Shown: positions 7,902-16,584, counted from the first letter of the stretch. The stretch is 36,863 bases of DNA from Flavobacteriaceae bacterium (GCA_947444255.1 CANEZU010000003.1:1-36863); one strand, 5' to 3'. Notes: generated by a model not told the origin, from the sequence alone. Numbers and translations: made by a program.

Positions 7902-8771
7902 TTATTCAAATTCTATGAATTGTGTTGGATCAATAGGATAGCCGTCTTTCCAAAGTTCAAAATGCAAATGAACTCCTGTAGATTCTTGTCCTGAAGATCC
8001 TGCTAATGCTATTACTTCACCAGTTCTAACAATATCTCCTTGTGATTTAGTAAGTGAAACTGCATGTTTATAAATAGAAATAAATCCATTATTGTGACGC
8101 AAAATGATAACGTTTCCGGTTGAAGGAGTCCAATCAGCGAATAGAATTGTTCCGTTTAAAATTGCTTTAATTGGAGTATTTTTTGCTAAAGCAACATCCA
8201 CAGCAAAATGTTTATTTTTAATATTAAATCCTTCTGTTATAGGGCCTTTTGCCGGAGCAAATAAAACTACACTCACTTTTGATTTCGCTTTTTCAAAAAG
8301 ATTGTATTTGTCATCGTGTTCAACTTCCTCTCTTAGTTTTAAATCTTCTTCTGATGGTTTTAAATCTTCTTCTGATGTCGCTACCGTTTTTGAAGACAGG
8401 ATAGAATCCTTGTTGTATTTAGCATAGTCTAAATCGCCTGTAAGAACCTTTTTTATGGATGAAATATAGGCTTCATTTTTGGACAATGCAAAAGATAGTG
8501 AATCTGATTTAAGTGCTAATTCAGTAGCATCTTTTTTTAATCTCGTTGAAGCATAACCGGGAATATACTCTCTTAGCGGAGTAAATGCTATTATATAAGA
8601 AGTGATTGTTATTATTAGAATAGTACTTATTGTGACAACTACAAAAACATTCATTAATGTTAATTTTAAAGAGAATATTTCTTCAAATGTATCCTCGTTT
8701 AAAATTATCAAACGGTTCTTAGTGAATAATTTTTTTGCTAGCTCCTTTCTTTTTAATCTCTTTTCGGTCAT
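7902..8771 (-). CDS. M23 family metallopeptidase, membrane-anchored
   Basis: Predicted peptidoglycan endopeptidase or LytM-domain regulator. The 289-residue protein has a basic cytoplasmic N-terminus, one transmembrane helix (about 38-63), a linker, and a C-terminal M23 domain. Zinc ligands and catalytic residues appear as His188/Asp192 (HFAVD, the usual HxGxD with Ala for Gly), His236 (YKH) and His268/His270 (HLHFE), so the site looks intact and active. The linker contains a tandem SEEDLKP/SEEDLKL duplication. The ATG at 8771 lies downstream of a TATATTTG promoter element. The domain would face the periplasm and act on cell-wall crosslinks. Confidence 0.9.
   Translation of the reverse strand: MTEKRLKRKELAKKLFTKNRLIILNEDTFEEIFSLKLTLMNVFVVVTISTILIITITSYIIAFTPLREYIPGYASTRLKKDATELALKSDSLSFALSKNEAYISSIKKVLTGDLDYAKYNKDSILSSKTVATSEEDLKPSEEDLKLREEVEHDDKYNLFEKAKSKVSVVLFAPAKGPITEGFNIKNKHFAVDVALAKNTPIKAILNGTILFADWTPSTGNVIILRHNNGFISIYKHAVSLTKSQGDIVRTGEVIALAGSSGQESTGVHLHFELWKDGYPIDPTQFIEFE
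8336..8377 (-). repeat. Exact 21-bp tandem duplication in the M23 linker
   Basis: Two perfect adjacent copies of a 21-bp unit (8336-8356 and 8357-8377) encode two heptads, SEEDLKP and SEEDLKL, at residues 133-146. They keep the frame and lie in the acidic linker between membrane helix and catalytic domain. Confidence 0.95.
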
Positions 8772-8789
8772 ACCGTAATTTTATAGTTA

Positions 8790-8797
8790 CAAATATA
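8790..8797 (-). promoter_or_regulatory. -7 promoter element of the M23/GH3 unit
   Basis: The minus strand reads TATATTTG, a perfect TAnnTTTG match, 18 bp upstream of the M23 ATG at 8771. No matching -33 TTG was seen. Confidence 0.55.
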
Positions 8798-8926
8798 AGT
8801 ATTTATGTTTCGAATTAAGTCCACCTAAGAGTTCCAAAAATGATTTGTCTTTTTTGATACAACAAAAAAGACCTTCAAATCATAAATATTTATTAATTAT
8901 GGAAATCAATAACCATTTTTTATATT

Positions 8927-8934
8927 TATCTTTG
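8927..8934 (+). promoter_or_regulatory. -7 promoter element of tatA
   Basis: TATCTTTG matches TAnnTTTG and lies 45 bp before the ATG at 8980. It falls inside the longer ORF given in the track, which argues that the extra N-terminal codons are untranslated leader. Confidence 0.5.
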
Positions 8935-8979
8935 TTGGAGATATATTTTATAATTTGCTTAGGCATAAATGATTCAATC

Positions 8980-9156
8980 ATGGGAAGATTAGGTGTTACA
9001 GAAATCCTTGTTATACTTGCAGTTGTTTTGTTACTTTTTGGAGGTAAAAAAATTCCGGAATTAATGAAAGGTCTTGGAAGTGGGATAAAAGAATTTAAAA
9101 ATGCAGCCAAAGACGATCAGTCAACTGTAAAAAAAGAAGAAGAAGAAATAAAATAA
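8980..9156 (+). CDS. tatA: Twin-arginine translocase subunit TatA/TatE
   Basis: Small pore-forming component of the Tat system, which exports folded proteins across the inner membrane. With the start at 8980 the protein is 58 residues: a short N-terminus ([10 protein letters not shown]), one membrane helix ([10 protein letters not shown]), the conserved [21 protein letters not shown] hinge and amphipathic helix, and an acidic-basic tail. This is the normal TatA layout. The track ORF begins 45 codons earlier at 8845, but that extension has no family resemblance and contains a promoter-like TATCTTTG. No tatC is adjacent. It stands alone on the plus strand between two leftward units and is followed by a strong terminator. 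Confidence 0.93.
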   Translation: MGRLGVTEILVILAVVLLLFGGKKIPELMKGLGSGIKEFKNAAKDDQSTVKKEEEEIK

Positions 9157-9186
9157 AAAATGTCCCATATAAATGGGACATTTTTT
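9155..9186. terminator. Bidirectional terminator between tatA and tex
   Basis: A perfect 14-bp inverted repeat with a 4-base loop: A-tract, TGTCCCAT, loop, ATGGGACA, T-tract. It serves the convergent tatA and tex genes and overlaps the tatA stop. Confidence 0.92.
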
Positions 9187-9187
9187 G

Positions 9188-11314
9188 TTAATCAATTATC
9201 ATAGAAAGTTGAATCCGTTTACGTTCTTCGTCAACTTCAGTTACTTTAACTTGAACTTGCTGGTGCATTTTTACTACTTCATTCACATTTGAAACAAAAC
9301 CTGCTTTGAGTTGTGATATATGAACCAATCCGCTTTCTTTGGTTCCAATGTCTACAAAACAACCAAAATTAGTAATATTATTTACGATTCCAGGCAATAT
9401 CATTCCCGTTTTCAAATCTTTAATCGTTTTTACGTTTGGATCAAATTCAAAAACTTTAGCTGATTTTCGAGGGTCTAATCCTGGCTTTTCTAATTCTTTA
9501 ATAATATCTTTCAATCCCAATAATCCAACCTCTGGTGTAATATAATTTTCAGGTTTTATCAGTGCTGTTTTATCTTTATTTGCAATTAAATCATTCACCG
9601 TAAGTTTCAAATCTTTAGCCATTTTTTCAACAATTCCATATGCTTCCGGATGAACAGCCGAATTATCTAATGGATTTTGTGCATTAGAAATCCGAATAAA
9701 AGCAGCGCCTTGTTGATAGGCTTTTTCGCCCAAGCGAGGGACTTTTTTTAGTTGTTTTCGATCTTCAAAAGGGCCGTTTAGAGCCCTATAATTTACTATG
9801 TTTTCGGCCAGCTTCTCTCCTATTCCACTCACATAAGCCAATAAATGTTTACTCGCCGTATTGATGTTCACTCCAACGGAATTCACACATCGAATCACGG
9901 TATTGTCTAATTCCTCTTTTAATTTATTTTGATCTACATCATGTTGATATTGGCCAACTCCAATCGCTTTTGGGTCAATTTTTACTAACTCTGCCAATGG
10001 ATCTGATAGTCGTCTTCCTATTGATACCGAACCTCGAACGGTAACATCAAAATTTGGAAATTCTTCCCTAGCTATTTTAGAAGCCGAATATACTGATGCT
10101 CCTGCTTCGCTAACAATAAAGACCTGAACGGGCTTGTCAAAAACAATTTTCTTGATAAAAAATTCCGTTTCTCTTGAAGCTGTTCCGTTTCCAATAGAAA
10201 TGGCGTCAATTTTATAAGCATTCACCATCGAACGGATTTTTTTCATCGCAATAACTTCTTCTTTTTGTGGCGCATGTGGATATATCGTTTCATTGTACAA
10301 TAAATCCCCTTTTTCATCCAAACAAACTATTTTACATCCACTTCTAAAACCTGGATCTATTGCTAAAATCCTTTTTTCTCCCAAGGGCGGAGCAAGCAAC
10401 AACTGGCTCAAATTAGAAGCGAAAACCTGTATAGAATTTGCATCTGCTTTCGATTTGGCTTCTTGTAAAGTTTCATTAGAAATGGCTGGATTTAACAATC
10501 GTTTATAACTATCTTCTATCGCTAATTGTACGTGAGTCGTTGCATTATTTTGACTTTTTAAGATTAATTCATCAATTATATCGTAAGCTTCATCTATATC
10601 AATTTCAATTCTTATTTTAATAAATCCCTCATTTTCAGCACGAAGCATCGCTAATAATCGGTGAGATGGAGTTTTAGTTAACGCTTCTGTCCAATCAAAA
10701 TATTGATTGAATTTTTGAGCAGCCTCTTCCTCTTTTTTAGTTTTTACAACCTTTGTCTTTATATTTGCTTTTCGTTCGTATAATCTCCGCAATTGCTTTC
10801 TAACGGATATATTTTCATTAATCCATTCGGCAATAATATCTCTGGCACCTTGCAAAGCTGCGTCTTCATTGATCACGATTTTATTTAAATATTGACTTGA
10901 AATAAAATCAACATTATCATTATTTTGCATCATAATAATTTTAGCCAACGGTTCAAGTCCATTTTCTCTAGCAACATCTGCTTTTGTTTTTTTCTTCTTT
11001 TTAAAAGGTAAATAAAAATCTTCTAATTCCTGTAAATCATAACTATCCTGTATTTTTTTTTCTAATTCGGGACTTAATACATTTTGTTCCTGAATCGATT
11101 TTAAAATAGCTTCTTTTCGTTTGACAAGGACTTCAAATTCTTTTTGAAACTTTGCAATTTGTTCGATGAAAACTTCATCCAGATTACCTGTTTTATCTTT
11201 TCGGTATCTGGAAATAAACGGAATTGTACAATCCTCCTGCAGTAATTGAACTGTATTCTGAATATTCGTTGCACTTGTAGCAACTTTTTTGGATATAAAT
11301 TGGATGTTATTCAT
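9188..11314 (-). CDS. tex: Tex family RNA-binding transcription accessory protein
   Basis: Tex/Spt6-related cytoplasmic nucleic-acid-binding protein that associates with transcription complexes. At 708 residues it is slightly shorter than E. coli YhgF. Domains in order: helical N-terminal region with the conserved FISRYRKDKTGNLDE; a YqgF/RNase H-like domain starting at ILAIDPGFRSGCK (about 318); helix-hairpin-helix motifs (INTASKHLLAYVSGIGEKLAENIV and the GPFEDRKQLKKVPRLGEKAYQQ stretch, about 478-535); and a C-terminal S1 domain (GMILPGIVNNITNFGCFVDIG to RKRIQLSM, about 634-704). The ATG at 11314 follows the CDF gene by 23 bp, so it is probably the last gene of the rpiB-CDF-tex unit. Confidence 0.94.
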   Translation of the reverse strand: MNNIQFISKKVATSATNIQNTVQLLQEDCTIPFISRYRKDKTGNLDEVFIEQIAKFQKEFEVLVKRKEAILKSIQEQNVLSPELEKKIQDSYDLQELEDFYLPFKKKKKTKADVARENGLEPLAKIIMMQNNDNVDFISSQYLNKIVINEDAALQGARDIIAEWINENISVRKQLRRLYERKANIKTKVVKTKKEEEAAQKFNQYFDWTEALTKTPSHRLLAMLRAENEGFIKIRIEIDIDEAYDIIDELILKSQNNATTHVQLAIEDSYKRLLNPAISNETLQEAKSKADANSIQVFASNLSQLLLAPPLGEKRILAIDPGFRSGCKIVCLDEKGDLLYNETIYPHAPQKEEVIAMKKIRSMVNAYKIDAISIGNGTASRETEFFIKKIVFDKPVQVFIVSEAGASVYSASKIAREEFPNFDVTVRGSVSIGRRLSDPLAELVKIDPKAIGVGQYQHDVDQNKLKEELDNTVIRCVNSVGVNINTASKHLLAYVSGIGEKLAENIVNYRALNGPFEDRKQLKKVPRLGEKAYQQGAAFIRISNAQNPLDNSAVHPEAYGIVEKMAKDLKLTVNDLIANKDKTALIKPENYITPEVGLLGLKDIIKELEKPGLDPRKSAKVFEFDPNVKTIKDLKTGMILPGIVNNITNFGCFVDIGTKESGLVHISQLKAGFVSNVNEVVKMHQQVQVKVTEVDEERKRIQLSMIID

Positions 11315-11337
11315 TTAACGGAATTAAAGTCTAAAAT

Positions 11338-12249
11338 TTAATGCTGAACTATATATTCTTTCTCACATTTTTTGTTAAATTCAGGCTGAATTGTACAATG
11401 ATTAATGTGATATTGATGGTGTAAAACTTCTTCTATAGTATTGACTAAAATATTGAATTGTAAAATTGAAATATTTTCCTTGCAATCTATATGGGCCTCG
11501 AAATGAATTTCAGTGTCGTTTAGATGCCACAAATGAATGTGGTGTAATTGGTGAGTACCAATAACTTGTTCTAAACTTTTTATAATTTCTTTAAGGTCAA
11601 TATTTTCAGGAGTAAAAAGCAATAATATTTTTGAAGAAGACTTTAAAATATCAAAACTCATGTAAATGAGATAAATGGCAATTCCAAAAGTGATCAAACT
11701 ATCAACCCAATACCATTGGAAATATTTCATCAGTAATCCGCCAACTAAAACAGCAATTGAAGCAATCATATCTGAAAAAAGGTGCAAATAAGCTGATTTC
11801 ATATTTAAATTATGAGCCGCATCTTTTTTAAGTAAAACTGCCGAAAAACCATTAAAAGCAATTCCTAATATTGATAACCAAATCACTAAATCAGAACTAA
11901 TTGTCACTGGATTATAAAATCGGGTTATCGATTCAGAAATTAAAAAAAGAGCGACAATTACCAATGCTATCGAATTTATAAAAGCTGCAATTATTTCGAC
12001 TCTTTTATATCCAAAAGTGTGTTTTTCGTTTGCTTTCTTTTGGGATATTTTATTAGCTATATAACTTAAAAGTAAACCAATTACATCACTAAAATTATGC
12101 AATGCATCTGATAATAAAGACAAACTACCTGAAATAAAACCACCAATAATTTGGGCAATCGTAATTGCTATATTTAAAAAAATAGAAATGGAAAGATTAC
12201 CGTTATTTACCTCCTGATGATGATGTCCGTGATTGTGACTGTGTCCCAT
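11338..12249 (-). CDS. Cation diffusion facilitator (CDF) metal exporter
   Basis: Inner-membrane antiporter that exports Zn2+, Co2+, Cd2+ or similar ions. It has a His-rich N-terminus (HSHNHGHHH), about six transmembrane helices, the paired metal-site motifs LLSDALHNFSDVIGL (TM2) and HLFSDMIAS (TM5), a His-rich cytoplasmic C-terminal domain (HQLHHIHLWHLNDTEIHFEAHI) and total length 303 residues, all typical of the CzcD/ZitB branch. The exact metal cannot be fixed from sequence. The track start at 12261 is TTG and overlaps rpiB; the ATG at 12249, giving MGHSHNHG and a 2-bp gap, is the typical start. Confidence 0.93.
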   Translation of the reverse strand: MGHSHNHGHHHQEVNNGNLSISIFLNIAITIAQIIGGFISGSLSLLSDALHNFSDVIGLLLSYIANKISQKKANEKHTFGYKRVEIIAAFINSIALVIVALFLISESITRFYNPVTISSDLVIWLSILGIAFNGFSAVLLKKDAAHNLNMKSAYLHLFSDMIASIAVLVGGLLMKYFQWYWVDSLITFGIAIYLIYMSFDILKSSSKILLLFTPENIDLKEIIKSLEQVIGTHQLHHIHLWHLNDTEIHFEAHIDCKENISILQFNILVNTIEEVLHHQYHINHCTIQPEFNKKCEKEYIVQH

Positions 12250-12251
12250 TT

Positions 12252-12683
12252 TTACTGGCAAGCAATTTTATTGACTCGGGTTTGATGCCTTCCTCCTTCG
12301 AAAGAAGTGTTTAAAAAATGATCAACCATATCAACTGCTTGCGGTATCGAAGTATATCTCGCAGGAATACTTATAATATTAGCATCATTATGTTCCCTTG
12401 CTAAAATGGCAATTTCTTTTATCCAACATAAAGCAGCACGAACTTTTGGATGCTTATTTACGGTCATCGATATTCCATTTCCACTACCACAGATTACAAT
12501 TCCAAAATCAGCTTTTTCTTCTGAAACGTCTTTTGCTACAAGATGACCAAAATCTGGATAATCTACACTATCTAAAGTATCTGTTCCGTAATTTGTAACT
12601 TCATGTCCTTTTGCAATTAACATTTCTACGATGGCTTTTTTATATTCTGGCCCTGCATGATCGTTCCCAATAGAGATTTTCAT
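12252..12683 (-). CDS. rpiB: Ribose-5-phosphate isomerase B
   Basis: Interconverts ribose-5-phosphate and ribulose-5-phosphate in the pentose phosphate pathway. The 143-residue protein carries the family signatures GNDHAGPEYK at the N-terminus, ICGSGNGISMTVNKHPKVRAALC in the middle with the catalytic cysteine, and REHNDANIISIPAR. ATG at 12683. First gene of the leftward rpiB-CDF-tex unit, with a TAAATTTG promoter element 26 bp upstream and the large AT-rich gene-free region behind that. Confidence 0.95.
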   Translation of the reverse strand: MKISIGNDHAGPEYKKAIVEMLIAKGHEVTNYGTDTLDSVDYPDFGHLVAKDVSEEKADFGIVICGSGNGISMTVNKHPKVRAALCWIKEIAILAREHNDANIISIPARYTSIPQAVDMVDHFLNTSFEGGRHQTRVNKIACQ

Positions 12684-13342
12684 TTTATTGTTTTTAAAGT
12701 TGTATTGTGCAAATTTAGTTAAAGATTTGACGCTATATTACTAGCTGTTTTTATTATTTATTAAAATAAAATAAAAAAATTCTAATAATCTGAATTCTAA
12801 TACTCTAAGATAGCTTTATTTTTTAATTAACTGTATATCAGTTTAAAAGACGTAATTTAATTGTTATCTAATTGTATTGTTAATAGCTTTTTTTAAGTTA
12901 TTGTAAATCAGTTAACTTAAAATTAACAATAAATGTTTATAAGTTAATGTAAAAAAGAAGAACTATTTTTAGTTTATATATAATTAATTTGTAATCCAAA
13001 ACGCACTTGAAATAAACTAATTTAATTAGCTTAAATTATAGATTACTTATCCCTATAATTTATCCTCTTATTAACAAAAAGTATTGATTGAACTTATTTA
13101 CAAAACCAATACTAAGTGGATTATTAATAGTTGTTAATAGCTTTTTAAAAAGTGTTTAAAATTAAACCTTTAAGTAAAAATAGAGCTGTTGATAAGTCTA
13201 TATAAATTTAAATAAGTTATAAAATCTACTTTTATAAATAAAGTTATAGTAGCTATTAACACGCTATAATAACCATTAAAAAATATTTTAAATTTCCTTT
13301 TTCTTTTTGTTGTTTTTAATATATGTTGACAACTTTACTCAT
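12684..13342. other. 659-bp AT-rich gene-free region, candidate replication origin
   Basis: No supportable ORF. The stretch is visibly more AT-rich than its surroundings. A 16-mer TTGTTAATAGCTTTTT occurs twice (12877-12892, 13131-13146) and its core CTATTAACA once inverted (13253-13261). DnaA-box-like 9-mers also occur: TGTTGATAA (13187-13195, 8/9 to TGTGGATAA), TTATTAACA (13068-13076), TTATCCCTA (13047) and TTATCCTCT (13060), and AGTGGATTA (13115), each 7/9. No perfect box is present. Majority gene direction switches here, and parS sites lie 15 kb away. An origin is inferred, not shown; a long divergent promoter region for rpiB is the plain alternative. Confidence 0.35.
12710..12717 (-). promoter_or_regulatory. 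-7 promoter element of rpiB
   Basis: The minus strand reads TAAATTTG, a perfect TAnnTTTG match, 26 bp upstream of the rpiB ATG. No -33 TTG at standard spacing. Confidence 0.5.
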
Positions 13343-13582
13343 TTAAACTATATTTAAATTGGAATCGTTATTCAATTTATCTAAAATGATTCTTACCGTT
13401 TTAAAATCATTAGGATGAATTTTTAATTTAATTCCTCCTAAAGCATTTGAATAAAAAGGAACAATAGAAGACATGGTTTCATTTTCAAAATAATATAAAA
13501 TACCTTGCCGTTGTAATAGATGTTTAAGTACAACTATTTCGTGTGTATAATTAAATATTGCAATCGTTTCAAAATCTTCCAT
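13343..13582 (-). CDS. DUF2007 domain-containing small protein
   Basis: The 79-residue protein resembles DUF2007 (putative signal-transducing protein) by its pattern: an opening strand (TIAIFNYTHEIVVLKHLLQRQG) of the type seen in that family, a middle FENETMSSIVPFYSNALGG and a final IKLKIHPNDFKTVRIILDKL. Such proteins are small ferredoxin-like folds of unknown role. No signal peptide or membrane segment. The ATG at 13582 is divergent from rnr, with a near-consensus TATCTTTA upstream. It is the only minus-strand gene directly beside the AT-rich region, and its stop codon marks the region's right edge. Confidence 0.75.
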   Translation of the reverse strand: MEDFETIAIFNYTHEIVVLKHLLQRQGILYYFENETMSSIVPFYSNALGGIKLKIHPNDFKTVRIILDKLNNDSNLNIV

Positions 13583-13651
13583 TTTTATATATTTTTATAA
13601 AGATACGCAGTTTTTAAAAGTTATATTTTCTTTAAATCTGTTAATTGAAAA

Positions 13652-13681
13652 TTGAAAACTGTTAACTATTTTGTAATTTTA
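13652..13681 (+). promoter_or_regulatory. Promoter of rnr
   Basis: TTG (13652-13654), a 19-bp spacer and TAATTTTA (13674-13681) match the Bacteroidota -33/-7 pattern TTG-N19-TAnnTTTG with one mismatch in the -7 element. It lies 19 bp before the rnr ATG. Confidence 0.5.
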
Positions 13682-13700
13682 GACTTTTAAGAAAAGAAAT

Positions 13701-15881
13701 ATGAATAAGAAGCCAAAAAAATTTGGAAAAAAAGAGAAGGATTTCTCCGATAAAATAATTAAAATTTTATCACAAAATGCAAATAAAGCTTACAACTACA
13801 AACAAATAGCCGGAATTTTAGAATTAGATGATACTCAAAGTCGAAATGAGATTATTAAAGATCTAAAAATTTTAGCATCACAAAATAAAATCATAGAAAC
13901 GGAACCTGGTAAATATTTAGTCAAAGCAATTAGCCAAGATTACTATGAAGGTACAATTGATATGACCAGTAGAAAAACGGCTTATTTTGTAAGTAAAGAT
14001 CTGGAGGAAGATGTTTTTATTCCTACAAATAATCTGAATCACGCATTAGACAAAGACACTGTAAAAGTTTATGTTTATAACCGAAGAAGAGGTAAAAAAC
14101 CAGAAGGAGAAGTTATTGAAATAATAGAAAGAAAAAAATCAGAATTTGTTGGAGTTATTGACATCCAAAAGAATTTTGCTTTTGTTACTACTGCAAATCC
14201 AAAAATGTATACCGATATTTTTATTCCAAAAGATAAAATAGGTGAAGCACAACAAGGTGATGTAGTTATTGCAAAAATTGAAGACTGGCCTAAAAAAGCC
14301 GATAGTCCCTTTGGTTCTATTATAAAAGTTCTTGGAAAACAAGGAGAACATGATACCGAAATTCACGCTATTCTTGCTGAATATGGTTTACCTTATGATT
14401 TTCCAATAGAAGTTGAAGTTTTTGCTCAAAAAATAGATACCAGTATTCAAGAAAGTGAAATAGCAAATCGACGAGATATGCGTGATACTTTAACTTTTAC
14501 TATCGATCCAAAAGATGCAAAAGATTTTGATGATGCACTATCTTTCAAAAAATTAGAGAATGGAAATTACGAAATTGGGATTCACATTGCCGATGTTTCC
14601 TATTATTTACAAGAAGGGACTATTTTAGATGATGAAGCTTATAAAAGAGCTACTTCGGTTTATTTAGTAGATAGAGTTGTACCCATGTTGCCAGAAGTTT
14701 TATCAAATTTTGCTTGTTCACTTCGTCCGCAAGAAGAAAAATATACTTTTTCTGCTGTATTTGAAATTAACGAAAAAGCACAAATGATTAATCAATGGTT
14801 TGGAAGAACTGTAATCTATTCCGATCAACGTTTTGCTTATGAAGAAGCGCAATATATTATTGAAAATAAAGACAATACAATTCCAGAAGAAATATCAATT
14901 ACAGGACAATCATATGAAGTGTCGGATGAAATTGTAAACGCAACTTTAAAATTAGATGAATTAGCTAAAATCTTAAGAGCTAAAAGAATGTATGATGGCG
15001 CAATATCATTTGATAAAGTAGAAGTAAAATTTAATTTAAACGAACAAGGAGAACCAGAAGGAGTTTATTTTAAAGTTTCAAAAGAAGCCAATCATCTTAT
15101 CGAAGAATTTATGCTTTTAGCTAATAAAAAAGTGGCTGAATTCATTGGAAAACAAAAGAAAACTTACGTTTATAGAATTCATGATGAGCCTAATGTTGAT
15201 AAGTTAATCAGTTTACAAACAGTAATATCTAAATTTGGTTATAGTATTAATCTAAAATCGAAAGGAGAAATATCTCAGTCTTTAAATACTTTATTACAAA
15301 GTGTAGTTGGAAAAAAAGAACAAAATCTAATAGATACTTTGACTATTAGAACCATGAGTAAAGCCAAATATTCTACCGAGAATATTGGTCATTACGGCTT
15401 GGCTTTTGATTATTATTCGCACTTCACTTCTCCAATTCGTCGTTATCCAGATGTTATGGCGCATCGTTTGTTACAACATTACATAGATGGAGGAAAGTCT
15501 GCAGATGCTGATTTATATGAAGAAAAATGTATTCATTCCTCTAACATGGAAAGTTTAGCGACAAACGCCGAACGAGATAGCATTAAATACATGCAAATTA
15601 AATATATGCAAGATCATAAAGATCAAGAGTTTTTGGGTGTTATTTCCGGAGTTACTGAATGGGGAATTTATGTAGAAATTATTGCAAATAAATGTGAAGG
15701 AATGTGTAGAATTCGTGAAATAAAAGATGATTATTACACCTTTGATGACAAACAATATGCACTTGTAGGAGAAGTTTCTAAAAAGGTATTACAATTAGGA
15801 GACGAAGTTTTCGTTAAAGTTAAGAATGCTGATTTAGTGAAGAAACAATTAGATTTTCACTTTATTAGAAAAAACGAATAA
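13701..15881 (+). CDS. rnr: Ribonuclease R
   Basis: 3'-5' processive exoribonuclease of the RNB family that degrades structured RNA. The 726-residue protein has an N-terminal winged-helix-like region (about 15-75), cold-shock-type RNA-binding domains (about 80-240), the RNB catalytic domain with the metal-binding aspartates in DPKDAKDFDDAL (Asp269, Asp272/275, Asp277/278), HFTSPIRRYPDVMAHRLLQHY near its end, and a C-terminal S1 domain (EFLGVISGVTEWGIYVEI onwards). All key residues are present. ATG at 13701. It is followed closely (11 bp) by the GIN-domain gene and is likely cotranscribed with it. Confidence 0.97.
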   Translation: MNKKPKKFGKKEKDFSDKIIKILSQNANKAYNYKQIAGILELDDTQSRNEIIKDLKILASQNKIIETEPGKYLVKAISQDYYEGTIDMTSRKTAYFVSKDLEEDVFIPTNNLNHALDKDTVKVYVYNRRRGKKPEGEVIEIIERKKSEFVGVIDIQKNFAFVTTANPKMYTDIFIPKDKIGEAQQGDVVIAKIEDWPKKADSPFGSIIKVLGKQGEHDTEIHAILAEYGLPYDFPIEVEVFAQKIDTSIQESEIANRRDMRDTLTFTIDPKDAKDFDDALSFKKLENGNYEIGIHIADVSYYLQEGTILDDEAYKRATSVYLVDRVVPMLPEVLSNFACSLRPQEEKYTFSAVFEINEKAQMINQWFGRTVIYSDQRFAYEEAQYIIENKDNTIPEEISITGQSYEVSDEIVNATLKLDELAKILRAKRMYDGAISFDKVEVKFNLNEQGEPEGVYFKVSKEANHLIEEFMLLANKKVAEFIGKQKKTYVYRIHDEPNVDKLISLQTVISKFGYSINLKSKGEISQSLNTLLQSVVGKKEQNLIDTLTIRTMSKAKYSTENIGHYGLAFDYYSHFTSPIRRYPDVMAHRLLQHYIDGGKSADADLYEEKCIHSSNMESLATNAERDSIKYMQIKYMQDHKDQEFLGVISGVTEWGIYVEIIANKCEGMCRIREIKDDYYTFDDKQYALVGEVSKKVLQLGDEVFVKVKNADLVKKQLDFHFIRKNE

Positions 15882-15892
15882 AAAAAATTAAA

Positions 15893-16564
15893 ATGAAAAA
15901 AGTAGTAGTAGCAGCCTTATTAATTATTAGCCAGTTAGGTTTTTCACAAGATGAAATATCAAAAAATGTAGGAGATTTTAACCAAATAAGTTCTTTCGAT
16001 AAAATTAGTGTTTTCTTAGTCTCGGCTAATGAGAATAAAATAATTCTAAAAGGAGAAGGTTCGAGTGATGTTGAATTAATTAATAATAATGGAGAATTAA
16101 AAATTAGAATGCCTTTAAATAAATTATTAAAAGGAGATAATGTAATTGCAACAGTTTATTATAAAAACATTGATGAAGTAGAAGCAAGCGAAGGCTCAAA
16201 AATTTCAAGTGATGAGATTTTAAAAGGTACTAATTTTGATATCAATGCGAAACAAGGATCAGAAGTTAAACTAAATTTAGAAGTAGATCGGGTTTCAATC
16301 AAAGCTTCTGCTGGATCTAAAATATATTTAAACGGAAAAACAAAAACACAAGATGTTTTAATTAATTCTGGAGCTATTTTAGAGGCCGAAAATTTTATTT
16401 CAAACCAGACTATAATAACTGCAAATGCTGGCGGAGAAGCGACTATTTTTGCTACAGACTTCGTAGATGCAAAAATTAGAGCTGGTGGCAATATTGATAT
16501 ATATGGAAAACCAAAACAAATTAAACAAAAAGTGATTGCTGGAGGAACAATTACAGAAAAATAA
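15893..16564 (+). CDS. GIN domain (DUF2807) exported protein
   Basis: A 223-residue secreted or envelope protein. A signal peptide (MKKVVVAALLIISQLGFSQ, cleavage near residue 19) precedes a beta-helix-like GIN/DUF2807 domain: an opening FDKISVFLVSANENKIILKGE, then repeated short strands rich in Gly, Ser and Ala such as EASEGSKISS and IKASAGSKIYL. Proteins of this kind are common in Bacteroidota and are sometimes annotated as putative autotransporter adhesins; their role is unknown. Located 11 bp after rnr. Confidence 0.85.
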   Translation: MKKVVVAALLIISQLGFSQDEISKNVGDFNQISSFDKISVFLVSANENKIILKGEGSSDVELINNNGELKIRMPLNKLLKGDNVIATVYYKNIDEVEASEGSKISSDEILKGTNFDINAKQGSEVKLNLEVDRVSIKASAGSKIYLNGKTKTQDVLINSGAILEAENFISNQTIITANAGGEATIFATDFVDAKIRAGGNIDIYGKPKQIKQKVIAGGTITEK

Positions 16565-16576
16565 GAATAATTTTAT

Positions 16577-16584
16577 TATTTTTG
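16577..16584 (+). promoter_or_regulatory. -7 promoter element of the LysE-family gene
   Basis: TATTTTTG matches TAnnTTTG and lies 23 bp before the ATG at 16608, in the 43-bp gap after the GIN-domain gene. The gene may therefore have its own promoter as well as readthrough. Confidence 0.4.

Noticed and set aside
7898-7909. Four-codon extension of the GH3 gene
   Set aside because: It begins with TTG and overlaps the M23 gene; ATG at 7897 leaves a normal 4-bp gap.
8845-8979. 45-codon extension of tatA in the ORF track
   Set aside because: TatA starts a few residues before its membrane helix; the extension contains a promoter-like sequence.
8880-9110. Minus-strand 76-aa ORF over tatA
   Set aside because: It is a shadow of the recognised tatA frame with no family features of its own.
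12250-12261. Four-codon extension of the CDF gene
   Set aside because: It begins with TTG and overlaps rpiB; ATG at 12249 gives the usual His-rich start.
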